From Modestobacter sp. (GTDB lineage: Bacteria; Actinomycetota; Actinomycetes; Mycobacteriales; Geodermatophilaceae): DNA of 24,013 nucleotides. Below are positions 6,106 through 14,642 of this stretch, piece after piece. The translations under genes and the position numbers were made by a program. Every line of letters starts with the position of its first letter. Position 1 is the first letter of the stretch. The DNA is taken from positions 1 to 24,013 of the forward strand of contig JAOPUQ010000296.1 in NCBI GenBank assembly GCA_025963425.1, given 5' to 3'. The notes beneath the pieces were generated by a model, which saw only the letters and a list, made by a program, of their open reading frames with translations, did not search any database and had not been told where the DNA came from.

Positions 6106-7953
6106 GTGGTCGCGATCGACGACACCATGGGCGCAGGCCCGAGAGGTGGGCGACCCGGTGGACGGCCCGACCCGGCCGACCGCGCCCAGCTGGAGCGCTC
6201 ACCCGTCCGGTGGAGCCGGGTGGCCGGGCTGTTCCGCCCGCACCGCTGGCAGCTGACCCTCGTGATCGCGCTCATCGTGGCCTCCTCCACGCTCGCGCTC
6301 GCCACGCCGTTCCTCATCCGGCTGGTCATCGACGAGGCACTCCCCCGCCAGAACGTGCCGCTGCTGGCCTGGGCCGTCGCCGGCATGGTCGCGGTCACCG
6401 CCGGAACCGCCGTGCTCGGCGTACTGCAGACCTGGCTGTCCACCACTGTCGGCCAGCACGTCATGCACGGCCTGCGGACGGCGGTCTTCACCCACCTGCA
6501 GCGCCAGTCGCTGGGCTTCTTCACCCGCACCAAGGGCGGCGAGGTCCAGTCCCGGCTGATGAACGACGTCGGCGGCATGCAGTCGGTGGTCACCTCCACC
6601 GCGACCTCGGCGGCCTCCAGCGCCACCACCGTGATCGGGACGGCGGTCGCCATGGCCGCGCTGAGCTGGCGGCTGTCGCTGCTGTCCCTCGTCGTCCTGC
6701 CCCCGGCCATCGCGCTGACCCGCAAGGTCGCCCGGATGCGCCGCACCATCACCACCCAGCGCCAGCGGCACCTGGCCGACCTGCACTCCCAGGTGGAGGA
6801 GGGGCTGAGTCTCAGTGGCGTGCTGCTGGGCAAGACCCTCGGCGCCGGTCCGGCCCAGTCCCAGCGCTTCGCCGCCACCTCCGACGACCTGGTCGGCCTG
6901 GAGGTCCGCTCGCAGCTGGCCGGTCGTTGGCGGATGGCCACCATGAGCATCATCTTCGCCGGCATCCCGGCGGTGATCTACCTGGCCGCGGGGCTGCCCG
7001 CGACGTCCGGCGGCATGACGATCGGCACGCTGGTGGCCTTCACCGCGCTGCAGGGCAACCTGTTCCGCCCGCTGATGGGGCTGCTCGACATCGGCGTCTC
7101 GCTGACGGCGTCGATGGCGCTGTTCAGCCGGGTGTTCGAGTACCTCGACCTGCCGGTCGACATCGACGACCCCGCCTCCCCGGTGCGCCTGGACGCCGCC
7201 ACCGTGCGCGGTGAGGTCCGCTTCGAGCACGTCGGCTTCCGCTACCCCGACGGCCACCGCCCGGCGCTGGACGACGTGGACCTCACCGTGCCGGCCGGCG
7301 CGACCCTGGCGCTCGTGGGGGAGACCGGGTCGGGCAAGAGCACCCTGGCCTCGCTGGTGGCCCGGCTGAACGACCCGACGTCGGGCCGGGTCACCATCGA
7401 CGGCGTCGACGTGCGGGAGGTCCGGCTGGCCGACCTCGCCCGGGTGGTGGGCGTCGTTACGCAGGAGACCTACCTGCTGCACGGCACCATCCGGGAGAAC
7501 CTGCGGCACGCCAAGCCCGACGCGACGGACGCCGAGATGCTGGATGCCGCCCGCCGGGCCCAGGTGCACGAGCTCATCGCGGGGCTGCCGGACGGCTACG
7601 ACACCGTCGTCGGCGCGCGCGGGCACCGGTTCTCCGGTGGGGAGAAGCAGCGGCTGGCCATCGCCCGCACGCTGCTGCGCGACCCGCGGGTGCTGGTGCT
7701 CGACGAGGCGACCAGTGCCCTGGACAACGAGACCGAGCGCGCGGTGCAGGTCGCCCTCGACGAGGCCAGCCGCGGCCGGACCACGATCGCCATCGCGCAC
7801 CGGCTCTCCACCGTCCGGGATGCCGACATCATCGCCGTCCTCGACTCCGGCCGGGTCGTGGAGCAGGGCACGCACGAGCAGCTGCTGGACGTCGGCGGCC
7901 GGTACGCCCGGCTCGCCGGTGCCGCCGAGCGGGACGCCGTCCCCGCCGGCTGA
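6106..7953 (+). CDS. ABC multidrug-type exporter (fused membrane and ATPase domains)
   Basis: The 615-residue half-transporter has an N-terminal type IV exporter membrane domain with about six helices (residues 40-340) followed by one ATPase domain. ATPase motifs are intact: Walker A GETGSGKST near 405, Q-loop VVTQETYLL, signature FSGGEKQR near 509, Walker B VLVLDEATSALD near 530-541, and the H-loop His in IAIAHRLST. It should dimerise and export lipids, drugs or peptides at the cost of ATP. The start is taken at GTG 6106, which follows GGGAAGGG closely. ATG 6127 is an alternative with no visible ribosome-binding site, and the first 25 residues are unlikely to be conserved. Control by the divergent MarR through the palindrome at 6073-6085 is likely. 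The substrate cannot be inferred. Confidence 0.92.
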   Translation: MVAIDDTMGAGPRGGRPGGRPDPADRAQLERSPVRWSRVAGLFRPHRWQLTLVIALIVASSTLALATPFLIRLVIDEALPRQNVPLLAWAVAGMVAVTAGTAVLGVLQTWLSTTVGQHVMHGLRTAVFTHLQRQSLGFFTRTKGGEVQSRLMNDVGGMQSVVTSTATSAASSATTVIGTAVAMAALSWRLSLLSLVVLPPAIALTRKVARMRRTITTQRQRHLADLHSQVEEGLSLSGVLLGKTLGAGPAQSQRFAATSDDLVGLEVRSQLAGRWRMATMSIIFAGIPAVIYLAAGLPATSGGMTIGTLVAFTALQGNLFRPLMGLLDIGVSLTASMALFSRVFEYLDLPVDIDDPASPVRLDAATVRGEVRFEHVGFRYPDGHRPALDDVDLTVPAGATLALVGETGSGKSTLASLVARLNDPTSGRVTIDGVDVREVRLADLARVVGVVTQETYLLHGTIRENLRHAKPDATDAEMLDAARRAQVHELIAGLPDGYDTVVGARGHRFSGGEKQRLAIARTLLRDPRVLVLDEATSALDNETERAVQVALDEASRGRTTIAIAHRLSTVRDADIIAVLDSGRVVEQGTHEQLLDVGGRYARLAGAAERDAVPAG

Positions 7954-8001
7954 GGCGGGGGACCTCCGCGCCGCCGGACCCCGGAGACCCCTCCCGCTCG
8001 G

Positions 8002-8007
8002 TAGGGT
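8002..8007 (+). promoter_or_regulatory. Possible -10 element (TAGGGT) for the GGDEF gene
   Basis: TAGGGT, the same hexamer as at 2056, lies about 100 nt before the GTG at 8109 and outside any gene. No -35 match is seen. Tentative. Confidence 0.27.
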
Positions 8008-8108
8008 CGCGGGTCAGCGGACGTCGTCCGGCCAGGTGGAGGGCCGGTCGGTGTGCGCCGGTGCAGCCGCACCGCCGCGGGATGCCCCCAGCGTCGGGAG
8101 TGCCGAAG

Positions 8109-9029
8109 GTGACTTCTCTGGACGGATCGAGGATCAAGGACAGCGACCTGTTCCGGGCGTTCGTCCAGGCGACCCGGTCGCTGGTCTGCGTCATCGACGG
8201 CGACGGCCGGATCCTGCTCGCCAATCCCGCTCTGGAGCGGTTCACCGGCCGGTCGGGCGACGAGTTGCTCGGCCACCGCTTCTGGGACGTCTACGTCGTC
8301 CCCGAGCACGTGGCGCTCGCCCAGGACGCGATCGCCCGCGCGATGGCCAGCGGCGCCGCCTTCCCCCAGGAGGGCGACTGGCTGGCCGCCGACGGGCAGC
8401 GCCGGCGGGTGGCGATGCAGAACGACGTCCTCACCGACCCCGACGGACGGCCCTGGGCCATCGCCTGTGTGGCGCTGGACGTCACCGAGCAGCGCCGGCG
8501 GGAGGAGCAGCTCCAGCTGAGCGCGCAGACCGACCTGCTGACCGGCCTGCCCAACCGGAGGGCGCTGTTCGACGTGCTGGGTCGCATGCTGGACCCCCCG
8601 GTCGGCGGCAGCTGCGGCGTCCTGTTCTGCGACCTCGACCAGTTCAAGGGCGTGAACGACGAGCACGGGCACGCGGTCGGTGACGCGCTGCTGGCCGAGG
8701 TGGCTCACCGGCTGCTGGACGTGGCCGAGCCCGAGGACGTCGTCGCCCGCTTCGGTGGCGACGAGTTCGTGCTGGTCTGCCCGCACCGGGACGACGCGCG
8801 CCTGCAGGCCCTCGCCGCGCGGGTGGTGGACCGGGTGGCCGCCCCCGTCGCCGGACCGACCGGGCCGCTCGTGGTCGGCGTGAGCGTCGGCACCGCCACC
8901 GCGCGCCCCGGCGAGGGGGCCGACGAGCTGATCAGCCGCGCCGACCGGGCGATGTACGGGGCCAAGACCCACACCCACCAGATCCGCCGCCACGCCCGCC
9001 GGCCGTCGTCGGAGGGCTCGCCCGTCTGA
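8109..9029 (+). CDS. PAS-GGDEF diguanylate cyclase
   Basis: The 306-residue protein has a PAS domain (about 14-130, with VCVIDGDGRILLANPALERFTG) and a GGDEF domain (about 140-295, from DLLTGLPNRRALFDVL). The catalytic GGDEF is at 216-220 (ARFGGDEFVLV), and the metal-binding DLDQFKGVND segment is present, so it should make c-di-GMP from two GTP. The inhibitory I-site position five residues before GGDEF reads E-P-E-D (207-210) instead of RxxD, so product feedback at that site is probably lost. GTG 8109 is chosen because GGGAG (8096-8100) lies 8 nt upstream. GTG 8100, ATG 8082 and GTG 8061 are in-frame alternatives. It converges with the acyl-CoA dehydrogenase gene. Confidence 0.9.
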   Translation: MTSLDGSRIKDSDLFRAFVQATRSLVCVIDGDGRILLANPALERFTGRSGDELLGHRFWDVYVVPEHVALAQDAIARAMASGAAFPQEGDWLAADGQRRRVAMQNDVLTDPDGRPWAIACVALDVTEQRRREEQLQLSAQTDLLTGLPNRRALFDVLGRMLDPPVGGSCGVLFCDLDQFKGVNDEHGHAVGDALLAEVAHRLLDVAEPEDVVARFGGDEFVLVCPHRDDARLQALAARVVDRVAAPVAGPTGPLVVGVSVGTATARPGEGADELISRADRAMYGAKTHTHQIRRHARRPSSEGSPV

Positions 9030-9045
9030 CCGGCCCGAGGGTCAG
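9026..9045. terminator. Small hairpin spanning both stop codons of a convergent gene pair
   Basis: CTGACC (9026-9031) pairs with GGTCAG (9040-9045) around an 8-nt loop. The two TGA stops lie in the two arms, so part of the symmetry follows from that. It is a possible weak bidirectional terminator. Confidence 0.28.
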
Positions 9046-10196
9046 TCGAGTCCGCCCCGCTTGACGAGCTGGGCGGCGATCACGTTGCGCTGGATCTCGT
9101 TGGTGCCCTCGCCCACGATCATCAGCGGGGCGTCCCGGAAGTAGCGCTCGACGTCGAACTCGGTGGAGTACCCGTAGCCGCCGTGGATGCGCATCGCGTT
9201 GAGCGCGATCTGCATGGCCGTCTCGGAGGCGAACAGCTTCGCCATCCCGGCCTCCATGTCGCACCGCTGCCCCGACTCGTACTTCTCCGCGGCGAAGAGG
9301 ATCAGCTGCCGGGCGGCGGTGAGGCTGGTCGCCATGTCGGCGAGGTAGTTGCCGATCGACTGGTGCTGCCAGATCGGCTTGCCGAAGCTCTCCCGCTCCT
9401 GGGCGTAGCGCAGGGCGTCGTCCAGAGCCGCGCGGCCCACGCCGAGCGCCCGGGAGGCCACCTGGATGCGGCCGGTCTCGAGCCCTTTCATCATCTGCGT
9501 GAAGCCGCGCCCCTCGGTGCCGCCGAGCACCGCGGAGGCAGGTGCGCGGTACCCGTCGAAGAGCAGTTCGCAGCTCTCGACGCCCTTGTAGCCCAGCTTG
9601 GGCAGGTCCCGGGAGACGGTGAGCCCGGGCCCCTGCTCCACCAGGAGGATCGACACCCCCGCGTGCCGGGGGGTCGCGGCCGGGTCGGTCTTGCACAGCA
9701 GCGCGATCAGCTGCGACCGCCGGGAGTTGGTGATCCAGGTCTTGGTGCCGTTGACCACGTACTGGTCGCCGTCCCGGCGGGCCGTGGTGGTCATGGCCTG
9801 CAGGTCCGAGCCGCCGCCCGGCTCGGTCAGCGCCATCGTGGCCCGGACCTCCCCGGTGGCCATCCGGGGCAGGTAGTGGTCCCGCTGCTCCGGCGTCCCG
9901 TACTCCAGCAGCAGCTTGGCCACGACCGTGTGGCCGCCCATGGCGCCGGCCAGCGACATCCAGCCGCGCGCGAGTTCGGCGGTGACCAGGGCGTAGCAGG
10001 GCATGGAGACCGGTGCCTCCCCCCACGGCTCCGGGATCGCCAGACCGAAGATGCCGAGCTCCTTCATCTGCTCGATCAGCTTCTCCGGGTACTCGTTCGC
10101 GTGTTCGAGCTCACGGGCCACGGGGCGCACCTCGCGGTCGACGAAGACCCGCACCGCCTCGACGATGGCCTGTTCCTCGGTGCTCATGTCGGTCAT
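9042..10196 (-). CDS. Acyl-CoA dehydrogenase
   Basis: At 384 residues this is the normal length for the family. The flavin/substrate signature ALTEPGGGSDL lies near 130-140, and the C-terminal block YGYSTEFDVERYFRDA is followed by VGEGTNEIQRNVIA, whose Glu in GEGT is at the usual catalytic base position. It should oxidise an acyl-CoA to the 2-enoyl-CoA using FAD and pass electrons to ETF in the cytosol. Chain-length preference is not predictable. ATG at 10196-10194 has AGGGAG 5 nt upstream; an open extension to 10280 runs into the SDR gene and is not used. It starts 38 nt after the end of the SDR gene, probably in the same transcript. Confidence 0.92.
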   Translation of the reverse strand: MTDMSTEEQAIVEAVRVFVDREVRPVARELEHANEYPEKLIEQMKELGIFGLAIPEPWGEAPVSMPCYALVTAELARGWMSLAGAMGGHTVVAKLLLEYGTPEQRDHYLPRMATGEVRATMALTEPGGGSDLQAMTTTARRDGDQYVVNGTKTWITNSRRSQLIALLCKTDPAATPRHAGVSILLVEQGPGLTVSRDLPKLGYKGVESCELLFDGYRAPASAVLGGTEGRGFTQMMKGLETGRIQVASRALGVGRAALDDALRYAQERESFGKPIWQHQSIGNYLADMATSLTAARQLILFAAEKYESGQRCDMEAGMAKLFASETAMQIALNAMRIHGGYGYSTEFDVERYFRDAPLMIVGEGTNEIQRNVIAAQLVKRGGLD

Positions 10197-10234
10197 CGCG
10201 ACTCCCTGGTGGTTGGTACGACGGGCAGCTGAGG

Positions 10235-11059
10235 TCAGCTGCCCTGGGCGAGCTTCGAGACGTGCTCCCACTCGCGCCACTCGGCCAGCCGCGACTCGTA
10301 GTCCGCGGTCGCGATGCCCAGCGGGCCGTCGCCGAAGAACACCCGCAGCGGCGGGTTCTCGGCATCGACGACCTGCAGCACGGCCTTCCGGGTGGCGACC
10401 GGGTCACCCGGCTTGGCCATCCGGGCCTGGCGCAGCTCGGCGGCCATCTCCCGGTAGTCGTCGTAGGCGGGGTTCGCGGTGGCGTGCTTGGCCGACGCGC
10501 CGCCCCAGTCGGTGGAGAACCCGCCCGGCTCGATGAGCGTCACCCTGATGCCGAACTCCTCGACCTCCTGGGCGAGGGACTGGCTGAACCCCTCGAGCGC
10601 CCACTTGGAGGCGTTGTAGATGCCGATGTTCGGGAACGCGCTGATCCCGCCGATCGACGAGACCTGCAGGATGTGGCCGGACCCCTGCTCGCGCAGGTAG
10701 GGCAGCACGGCCTGGGTGACGAACAGCGCGCCGAAGACGTTGGTGTCGAACTGCGCCCGCGCCTCGGCCTCGGAGATCTCCTCGATCATCCCGAACTGGC
10801 CGTAACCGGCGTTGTTGACGACGACGTCGAGCCGGCCGACGTGGTCGTGCGCCCGGGCGACGGCAGCGAACACCGCGTCCCGGTCGTTGACGTCCAGCTG
10901 GATCGGCAGCACCTTGTTGCCGAACTGCGTCACCAGGTCCTCGAGGCTGGCGGTGTCGCGGGCGGTCGCGGCGACGGTGTCGCCGCGCTCGAGGGCCGCG
11001 ATCGACCACTCCTTGCCGAAACCGCGGGACGCGCCGGTGATGAACCAGGTCTTGGCCAT
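10235..11059 (-). CDS. Classical short-chain dehydrogenase/reductase (SDR)
   Basis: The 274-residue protein has the classical SDR layout. The cofactor loop TGASRGFG lies at 8-15, followed by LDVND and NNAGYG, with catalytic Ser in QVSSIGG and YNASK giving Tyr and Lys. The PGG segment follows in LIEPGGFSTD. An Arg/Lys-rich site after the second strand (ATARDTASL) hints at NADP(H) over NAD(H), though this is weak. It should interconvert an alcohol and a ketone; the substrate is unknown. AAGGAGAG lies 6 nt before the ATG at 11059. The acyl-CoA dehydrogenase gene follows 38 nt downstream, so both may act on the same acyl or xenobiotic compound, but no other pathway gene is adjacent. Confidence 0.9.
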   Translation of the reverse strand: MAKTWFITGASRGFGKEWSIAALERGDTVAATARDTASLEDLVTQFGNKVLPIQLDVNDRDAVFAAVARAHDHVGRLDVVVNNAGYGQFGMIEEISEAEARAQFDTNVFGALFVTQAVLPYLREQGSGHILQVSSIGGISAFPNIGIYNASKWALEGFSQSLAQEVEEFGIRVTLIEPGGFSTDWGGASAKHATANPAYDDYREMAAELRQARMAKPGDPVATRKAVLQVVDAENPPLRVFFGDGPLGIATADYESRLAEWREWEHVSKLAQGS

Positions 11060-11320
11060 GGGAGTTCTCTCCTTGCTGGGAAGGGGCTGCGATCAAGGTG
11101 CGGACGGCGTCGTCAGCGGTGCACGCGGCGACCGGAGGGCCAGGGGGTCGTCGTCCCCGCCCCGTTGCTGGCGGCAGCGCACCGCTCGCCGGATCTGTTC
11201 CGGGCCGCCGACAACTTCCGGGCGTGTGATCTTCGCAGCACGGGGAAGCCTCCACCCGGCCGGTGTCCTAGGTTCGTTGTTCATCGCAAGTAATGCGCGT
11301 AGAAGAAGTGAGACAGCTGC
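11060..11320. promoter_or_regulatory. Divergent intergenic region between SDR and MFS genes
   Basis: This 261-nt gap must hold promoters for the SDR-acyl-CoA dehydrogenase pair (minus) and the MFS exporter (plus). TAGGTT (11269-11274) is a possible plus-strand -10 element but has no matching -35 box. I see no strong palindrome that would mark an operator and no convincing small gene. Confidence 0.4.
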
Positions 11321-12796
11321 ATGGGCACTCCGGAGCGTCGCGCTCACCACCAGGCCACCTTCGCCGTCCTGACCGCGGGGGTGATCGCGTTCTCGCTGCT
11401 CCAGTCGCTGGTCACTCCCGTGCTGCCGACCATCGAGGCCGCGCTGCACACCAACCAGTCCGACGTGACCTGGGTGCTCACCGCCTATCTGCTCTCGGCG
11501 TCGATCTTCACGCCGATCCTGGGCCGGCTGGGTGACATGACCGGCAAGAAGCGGATGTTCGTCGTGGCGCTCGTCGCCCTGTCCGTCGGCTGCCTGCTCG
11601 CCGCGCTGGCCTCGAACCTGACCGTCATGATCATCGCCCGGGTCATCCAGGGCATCGGCGGCGGCGTGCTGCCGCTCGCCTTCGGCATCATCCGCGACGA
11701 GTTCCCCCGGGAGAAGGTCCCCGGCGCGATCGGCGCGATCTCCGCCCTGATCGCCGTGGGCGCCGGCGTCGGCCTGGTGATCGCCGGACCGATCGTCGAC
11801 CTGCTCGACCACCACTGGCTGTTCTGGGCGCCGCTGATCGTGCTGGTCATCTCCGCCCTGGCTGCCCAGTTCCTGGTGCCGGAGTCCCCGGTGCGCACGT
11901 CGGGCTCGATCAACTGGCCGGCCGCCCTGCTGCTGTCCGGGTGGCTGGTCGCGCTGCTGCTGTCGGTCAGCCAGGCCCCCACCTGGGGCTGGGGCTCGGC
12001 GAAGGTGCTCGGCCTGCTGGCTCTGGCCGTCGTCCTCGCGGTGCTGTGGGTCGTCGTGGAGTCCCGGGCCGCGCAGCCGCTGATCGACATGACCATGATG
12101 CGGATCCGCGCGGTCTGGGCGACCAACCTGGTGGCGCTGCTGTTCGGGGTGGCGATGTACGCCTCGTTCGCGTTCCTGCCCCAGTTCCTCCAGACGCCGT
12201 CCGCGGCCGGCTACGGGTTCGGTGCCTCGATCACCGAGTCCGGCCTGCTCGTCCTGCCCCAGACCATCGCCTCGTTCATCCTGGGGCTGGTCTCCGGCCG
12301 GATGGCCATGCGCTTCGGGTCGAAGAACGTGCTGGTCGTGGGCTCCGCCATCGGGGCGCTCGGCTACCTCGGCTTCGTGCTCGCGCACGACTCCCGGTGG
12401 GAGATCGTGGCCGTCTCGGTGGTGATGGGCGCCGGGTTCGGGCTGGCCTTCGCCGCGATGTCCAACCTGATCGTGGCGGCCGTGCCGCCGGAGCAGACCG
12501 GCGTGGCCAGCGGCATGAACGCCAACATCCGCACCATCGGCGGCGCGATCGGCGCCGCGGTGATGGCCAGCGTGGTGACGGCGCACGCCGGGCCCAGCGG
12601 GCTGCCCCAGGAGTCGGGCTACACCAACGGCTTCCTGCTGCTGACCGGGGCACTGGTGTTCAGCGCGCTGGCCGCGCTGCTGATCCCCGCGGTGCGGCGG
12701 GACCCGGTGACGCACATCGAGCCGGACGTCGAGCTGCGCCACCCCGAGGCCGCGCTGGTCGCCGGCGGCACGCTGGTGGGCGACGACCCGGAGTGA
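11321..12796 (+). CDS. MFS transporter, DHA2 (EmrB/QacA-type) drug:proton exporter
   Basis: The 491-residue protein is almost entirely hydrophobic, with about 14 membrane segments, the DHA2 length and layout. The motif A loop after helix 2 reads GRLGDMTGKKRMF, with the conserved Asp and basic residues. The VARVIQGIGGG-type motif B (ARVIQGIGGGVLPL) follows, and the motif C region GAGVGLVIAGPIVDLL marks it as an antiporter. The C-terminal 40 residues are hydrophilic. It likely exports small toxic or natural compounds against protons. ATG at 11321 is preceded at some distance by GAAGAAGTGAG. No regulator gene is adjacent, and it diverges from the SDR gene. Substrate unknown. Confidence 0.9.
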   Translation: MGTPERRAHHQATFAVLTAGVIAFSLLQSLVTPVLPTIEAALHTNQSDVTWVLTAYLLSASIFTPILGRLGDMTGKKRMFVVALVALSVGCLLAALASNLTVMIIARVIQGIGGGVLPLAFGIIRDEFPREKVPGAIGAISALIAVGAGVGLVIAGPIVDLLDHHWLFWAPLIVLVISALAAQFLVPESPVRTSGSINWPAALLLSGWLVALLLSVSQAPTWGWGSAKVLGLLALAVVLAVLWVVVESRAAQPLIDMTMMRIRAVWATNLVALLFGVAMYASFAFLPQFLQTPSAAGYGFGASITESGLLVLPQTIASFILGLVSGRMAMRFGSKNVLVVGSAIGALGYLGFVLAHDSRWEIVAVSVVMGAGFGLAFAAMSNLIVAAVPPEQTGVASGMNANIRTIGGAIGAAVMASVVTAHAGPSGLPQESGYTNGFLLLTGALVFSALAALLIPAVRRDPVTHIEPDVELRHPEAALVAGGTLVGDDPE

Positions 12797-12798
12797 GC

Positions 12799-12812
12799 TG
12801 ACCGGCCGGTCA
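12799..12812. terminator. Palindrome between convergent MFS and antiporter genes
   Basis: TGACCGGCCGGTCA is a perfect 14-bp palindrome starting 3 nt after the MFS stop and reaching into the antiporter stop codon. It could act as a short bidirectional terminator (5-bp stem, GGCC loop), but no T-tracts flank it. Confidence 0.33.
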
Positions 12813-14456
12813 CTCCGAGCGTGGTGCGGGCAGCAGCCCCTCCTCGTGGTCGAGCTCGCGCTCCAGCACCCGCAGCCCCTCGTCGGGCAGCTGGCCGGCG
12901 TCGCGCCAGCGCAGCAGCTCCTCCCGCTGGGCCTCGAGCACCGCCCGGCGCACCCGCAGCGCCGCCTCGTACTGCGGGGAGAACGGGATCTGCCCGGCTT
13001 CGGCGTGCTGCAAGAGGTCCAGCCGGTGGTGGTAACGCGCCAGCCGGGCCTGCAGCTGGCTGCGGATCGTGGCGATCGCCTGGTCGTCCGCCCGGTCGTG
13101 CTCGTGGGCCTCCATGTCGGCCAGCCGGGCCAGGGCGGCCTGCACCGCCGCCGCGCGGGCCTCGTTGCGCAGCCGGGCCTGGTCGGCCCGGTCGGCGCGC
13201 AGCCCCAGCACGCGCACCAGCGGGGCGAACGTGAGCCCCTGCCCGACCAGGGTGACCAGCACGACCAGGAACGTGCAGAACAGCAGCAGGTCGCGGTCGG
13301 GGAACGGTGCCCCGCTGTCGGTGACCAGCGGCAGGGTGAAGATCGCGGCCAGGCTGATCACCCCGCGCGTCCCGGCCCAGCTCAGGACGACGACCTCGCG
13401 CCAGTTGAGCCGGCCGGCGTCCGGGTCGGCGTCGACGTCGTCCTCACCCCCGAGGCGGGTGTGCAGCGACCGGGGAAGGGACTGGGTGAGCAGCAGCCAC
13501 AGCGGCCGGATCAGCAGCACCCCGCCCACGCTGATCACCACGGCGATGACGATCGTCGAGGTCTCGTACGCGTCCAGCCCGCCGATCACGTTGGGCAGCT
13601 GCTGGCCGATGAGCAGGAAGACGAAGCCTTCGAGCAGGTAGTCGACCAGTCGCCACACCGCGTGGGTCTGCAGCCGGCTGGCGCCCGAGATCGCCCGGGA
13701 GTTGTCGTGGCCGATGACCAGGCCGGCGACCACGACGGCGAGCACGCCGGAGACGTGCACCTCCTCGCCGATCAGGTAGGCGACGAACGGGGTGGCCAGC
13801 GAGACGGCGTTGAGGGTCAGCGGGTCCTGCTGCCAGCGGCGGACCGCCCGGACGGCGTAGGCGACCAGCAGTCCCACCGCGACCCCGCCGACGGCGGCCA
13901 CGACGAACTCGCCCAGCGCGGACCAGGCGGAGAACGCCTCGCCGCGGGCGGCGCTGACCGCCACGGTCAGCGTGGTGAGCGCGGTGGCGTCGTTCAGCAG
14001 CCCCTCGCCCTGGATCAGCGTGATCAGGCGGGGCGGCAGACCGACCTTGCGGCCCACGGCCAGCGCGGCCACCGGGTCGGGGGGCGCGACGGCGGCGCCC
14101 AGGGCGATCCCGACCGCCAGCGTCGCCCCGGCCACGAACAGCGAGAAGCCCACGCCGACGAGCATCGCGGTGACCAGCACGAGCGCCACCGACAGGCTGA
14201 CCACGGTGCGCAGGTTGCGGCGGATGTCCAGCAGCGAGGACTGCAGCGCGGCGCTGTAGAGCAGCGGTGGCAGGACGAGGGTCAGGACCAGGTCGGGGTC
14301 GAGGTCGAGGTTCGGCCCGGGCAGCACCGCGTAGGCGATGCCGAACACGGTGAGCAGGGCCGCGGCCGGCAGTCCGGTGCGCTCGGCGACCCGGTGCAGC
14401 ACCACGATCACGGCGACGGCGGCCAGCACGAGCAGCACCATCGTCTCGACGCTCAC
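12810..14456 (-). CDS. Na+/H+ antiporter, CPA1 family (NhaP-like)
   Basis: The 548-residue protein has about 12 membrane helices (residues 5-420) and a hydrophilic, charged, helical C-terminal tail of about 120 residues. CPA1 marks are LPPLLYSAALQSS, APPDPVAALAVGRKVGLP, the ion-site segment GEGLLNDATALT (Asn-Asp conserved), and SWAGTRGVISLA. It should exchange cytosolic Na+ (or K+) for protons, supporting pH and salt homeostasis. GTG at 14456 is chosen because GGAGGA lies 7 nt upstream; the open frame beyond it to 14750 has no membrane-protein features. It converges with the MFS gene and faces away from a short ORF across an intergenic region with a GTTTAC palindrome. Confidence 0.9.
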   Translation of the reverse strand: MSVETMVLLVLAAVAVIVVLHRVAERTGLPAAALLTVFGIAYAVLPGPNLDLDPDLVLTLVLPPLLYSAALQSSLLDIRRNLRTVVSLSVALVLVTAMLVGVGFSLFVAGATLAVGIALGAAVAPPDPVAALAVGRKVGLPPRLITLIQGEGLLNDATALTTLTVAVSAARGEAFSAWSALGEFVVAAVGGVAVGLLVAYAVRAVRRWQQDPLTLNAVSLATPFVAYLIGEEVHVSGVLAVVVAGLVIGHDNSRAISGASRLQTHAVWRLVDYLLEGFVFLLIGQQLPNVIGGLDAYETSTIVIAVVISVGGVLLIRPLWLLLTQSLPRSLHTRLGGEDDVDADPDAGRLNWREVVVLSWAGTRGVISLAAIFTLPLVTDSGAPFPDRDLLLFCTFLVVLVTLVGQGLTFAPLVRVLGLRADRADQARLRNEARAAAVQAALARLADMEAHEHDRADDQAIATIRSQLQARLARYHHRLDLLQHAEAGQIPFSPQYEAALRVRRAVLEAQREELLRWRDAGQLPDEGLRVLERELDHEEGLLPAPRSE

Positions 14457-14597
14457 CCACCCATCCTCCCGGGCGGGCCCGGTGTCCGCGGGCAGCGGCC
14501 CGGGGACACCGCCCAGTGGGCGACGGTGAAGCGGGTCCGGTCGTGCGCCGGGGTCTCGCTCTCGTCCACGACGGCGTACCAGCGGACCACTCTCCGC

Positions 14598-14612
14598 GTT
14601 TACAACGTAAAC
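14598..14612. promoter_or_regulatory. Perfect GTTTAC-AAC-GTAAAC palindrome (operator-like)
   Basis: Two perfect 6-bp arms flank a 3-nt centre in the 186-nt gap between the antiporter gene and a short ORF. The A/T-rich core stands out from the surrounding GC-rich DNA. TAAACT (14609-14613 region) could serve as a plus-strand -10 element. TTTAC/GTAAA dyads of this size are common TetR-family operators, but no such regulator is encoded in the window, so the binder is unknown. Confidence 0.5.
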
Positions 14613-14642
14613 TCCCGGTGTGCTGAGGGTGGGAGTGTGGCG

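Noticed and set aside
5502..6965. Long upstream extension of the EAL gene frame (total 892 codons)
   Set aside because: The extension runs antisense through the MarR and ABC genes, has no domain signature, and a good ribosome-binding site marks ATG 5501 as the start.
11115..11186. 8-bp inverted repeat AGCGGTGC / GCACCGCT in the SDR-MFS gap
   Set aside because: The arms are separated by 56 nt and lie outside any promoter-like context; likely chance in GC-rich DNA.
12846..14642. Very long plus-strand open frame opposite the antiporter gene
   Set aside because: It is a GC-rich shadow of the antiporter gene; the composition is rich in Gln, His, Asp and Arg with no domain. Only its last 64 codons, beyond the antiporter, are considered.
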